From JAJYRX01 sp041655275 (GTDB taxonomy: Bacteria > Pseudomonadota > Gammaproteobacteria > Burkholderiales > Burkholderiaceae_B), in NCBI GenBank assembly GCA_041655275.1, contig JBBAFU010000004.1:1-64000 (forward strand): a DNA stretch of 64,000 nucleotides. The letters run 5' to 3'. The notes beneath the pieces were generated by a model. That model made no database searches, was not told the DNA's origin, and was given only the letters and a program-made list of their open reading frames with translations. This document shows positions 63,727-64,000 of the stretch, one piece after another. Position 1 is the stretch's first letter; the number at the start of each line of letters is the position of its first letter. The translations under genes were made by a program, and so were the position numbers.

Positions 63727-64000
63727 ATTCGACGACGCCCAGAACCGCCTGGCCCAGGCCGGCGCGGCTCCCGAGAGTACCGAGACCATTGCGCTGCATC
63801 AGGCGCCGGGCCGTGTACTTGCCCACAACATCACGGCCGTCCTGGACCTGCCGCCCGCCGACAACAGCGCCATGGACGGCTACGCCGTACGCCATGTCGA
63901 TCTGAAACCCGCTGCGGTCTTTCCCATACAGCAGCGTTGCTACGCCGGCGATACACCCCAGGCGCTGCAGCCGGGCAAGGCCATACGCCTGTACACCGGC
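63719..64000 (+). CDS. moeA: Molybdopterin molybdotransferase MoeA, N-terminal part
   Basis: The first 94 residues of MoeA, which inserts molybdate into adenylated molybdopterin. The family motif LDLPPADNSAMDGYAV is complete. It overlaps moaB by eight bases and runs off the window. Confidence 0.92.
   Translation, partial: MLEFDDAQNRLAQAGAAPESTETIALHQAPGRVLAHNITAVLDLPPADNSAMDGYAVRHVDLKPAAVFPIQQRCYAGDTPQALQPGKAIRLYTG

Overview
The window is a high-GC, densely coded chromosomal segment. Its gene content points to a betaproteobacterium of the order Burkholderiales, most likely an Alcaligenaceae relative (Bordetella/Achromobacter-like): three Bug/TctC periplasmic binding proteins (two without membrane partners), LivKHMGF and TTT transporters, the ilvI-ilvH-ilvC and psd-pssA-rpsO-pnp blocks, and a complete nos cluster. 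No prophage, transposase, rRNA or CRISPR array was seen.

Layout. 1-2.97 kb: an arsenic-type operon (arsR, permease, arsB) with an ArsR-type palindrome over the arsR start. 3.07-10.26 kb: a predicted sulfoacetate module (TctA/TctB/TctC transporter, SauT ligase, SauS acylating dehydrogenase, divergent IclR regulator SauR). 10.3-15.2 kb: pnp, rpsO, a small lipoprotein, pssA, psd. 15.2-25.2 kb: a predicted taurine module (tauY, tauX, MocR-type tauR), thiG, a second IclR regulator, a CobS/CobT-like AAA ATPase-VWA pair, and xsc. 25.3-29.6 kb: an AT-rich, probably transferred island (creatinase-like M24 protein, DUF4392/D-glutamate-cyclase-like protein, Bug receptor, LysR). 29.7-33.0 kb: ilvC, ilvH, ilvI with a possible attenuator. 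33.4-35.7 kb: FUSC membrane protein. 35.7-42.7 kb: LivFGMHK plus an acyl-CoA synthetase and an SDR. 42.8-44.5 kb: yaaA and a 3-hydroxybutyrate dehydrogenase. 44.6-45.3 kb: tRNA-Ser and a decayed higBA toxin-antitoxin pair. 45.4-49.3 kb: hydroxyacid dehydrogenase, aspartate-dehydrogenase-like protein, LysR, Bug. 49.4-49.8 kb: tRNA-Ala, tRNA-Glu, tRNA-Asp. 49.9-58.8 kb: nosRZDFYL-nosX behind an FNR-type site. 59.0-61.8 kb: two transporters and a peroxiredoxin. 62.0-64.0 kb: moaC-moaD-moaE-moaB-moeA (moeA runs off the edge).

How it fits together. The main theme is C2-sulfonate catabolism. Sulfoacetate would enter by the TTT system and be converted by SauT and SauS to sulfoacetaldehyde. Taurine would be oxidised by TauXY to the same intermediate. 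Xsc, which needs thiamine diphosphate, then gives acetyl phosphate and sulfite. The most unusual element is the CobS/CobT-like pair, which starts divergently from xsc and has no cobN nearby. A 17-nt motif in the xsc/cobS-like gap recurs in front of the neighbouring iclR gene (16 of 17 bases identical), suggesting one regulon. These assignments come from reading motifs and gene context; no database search was run.
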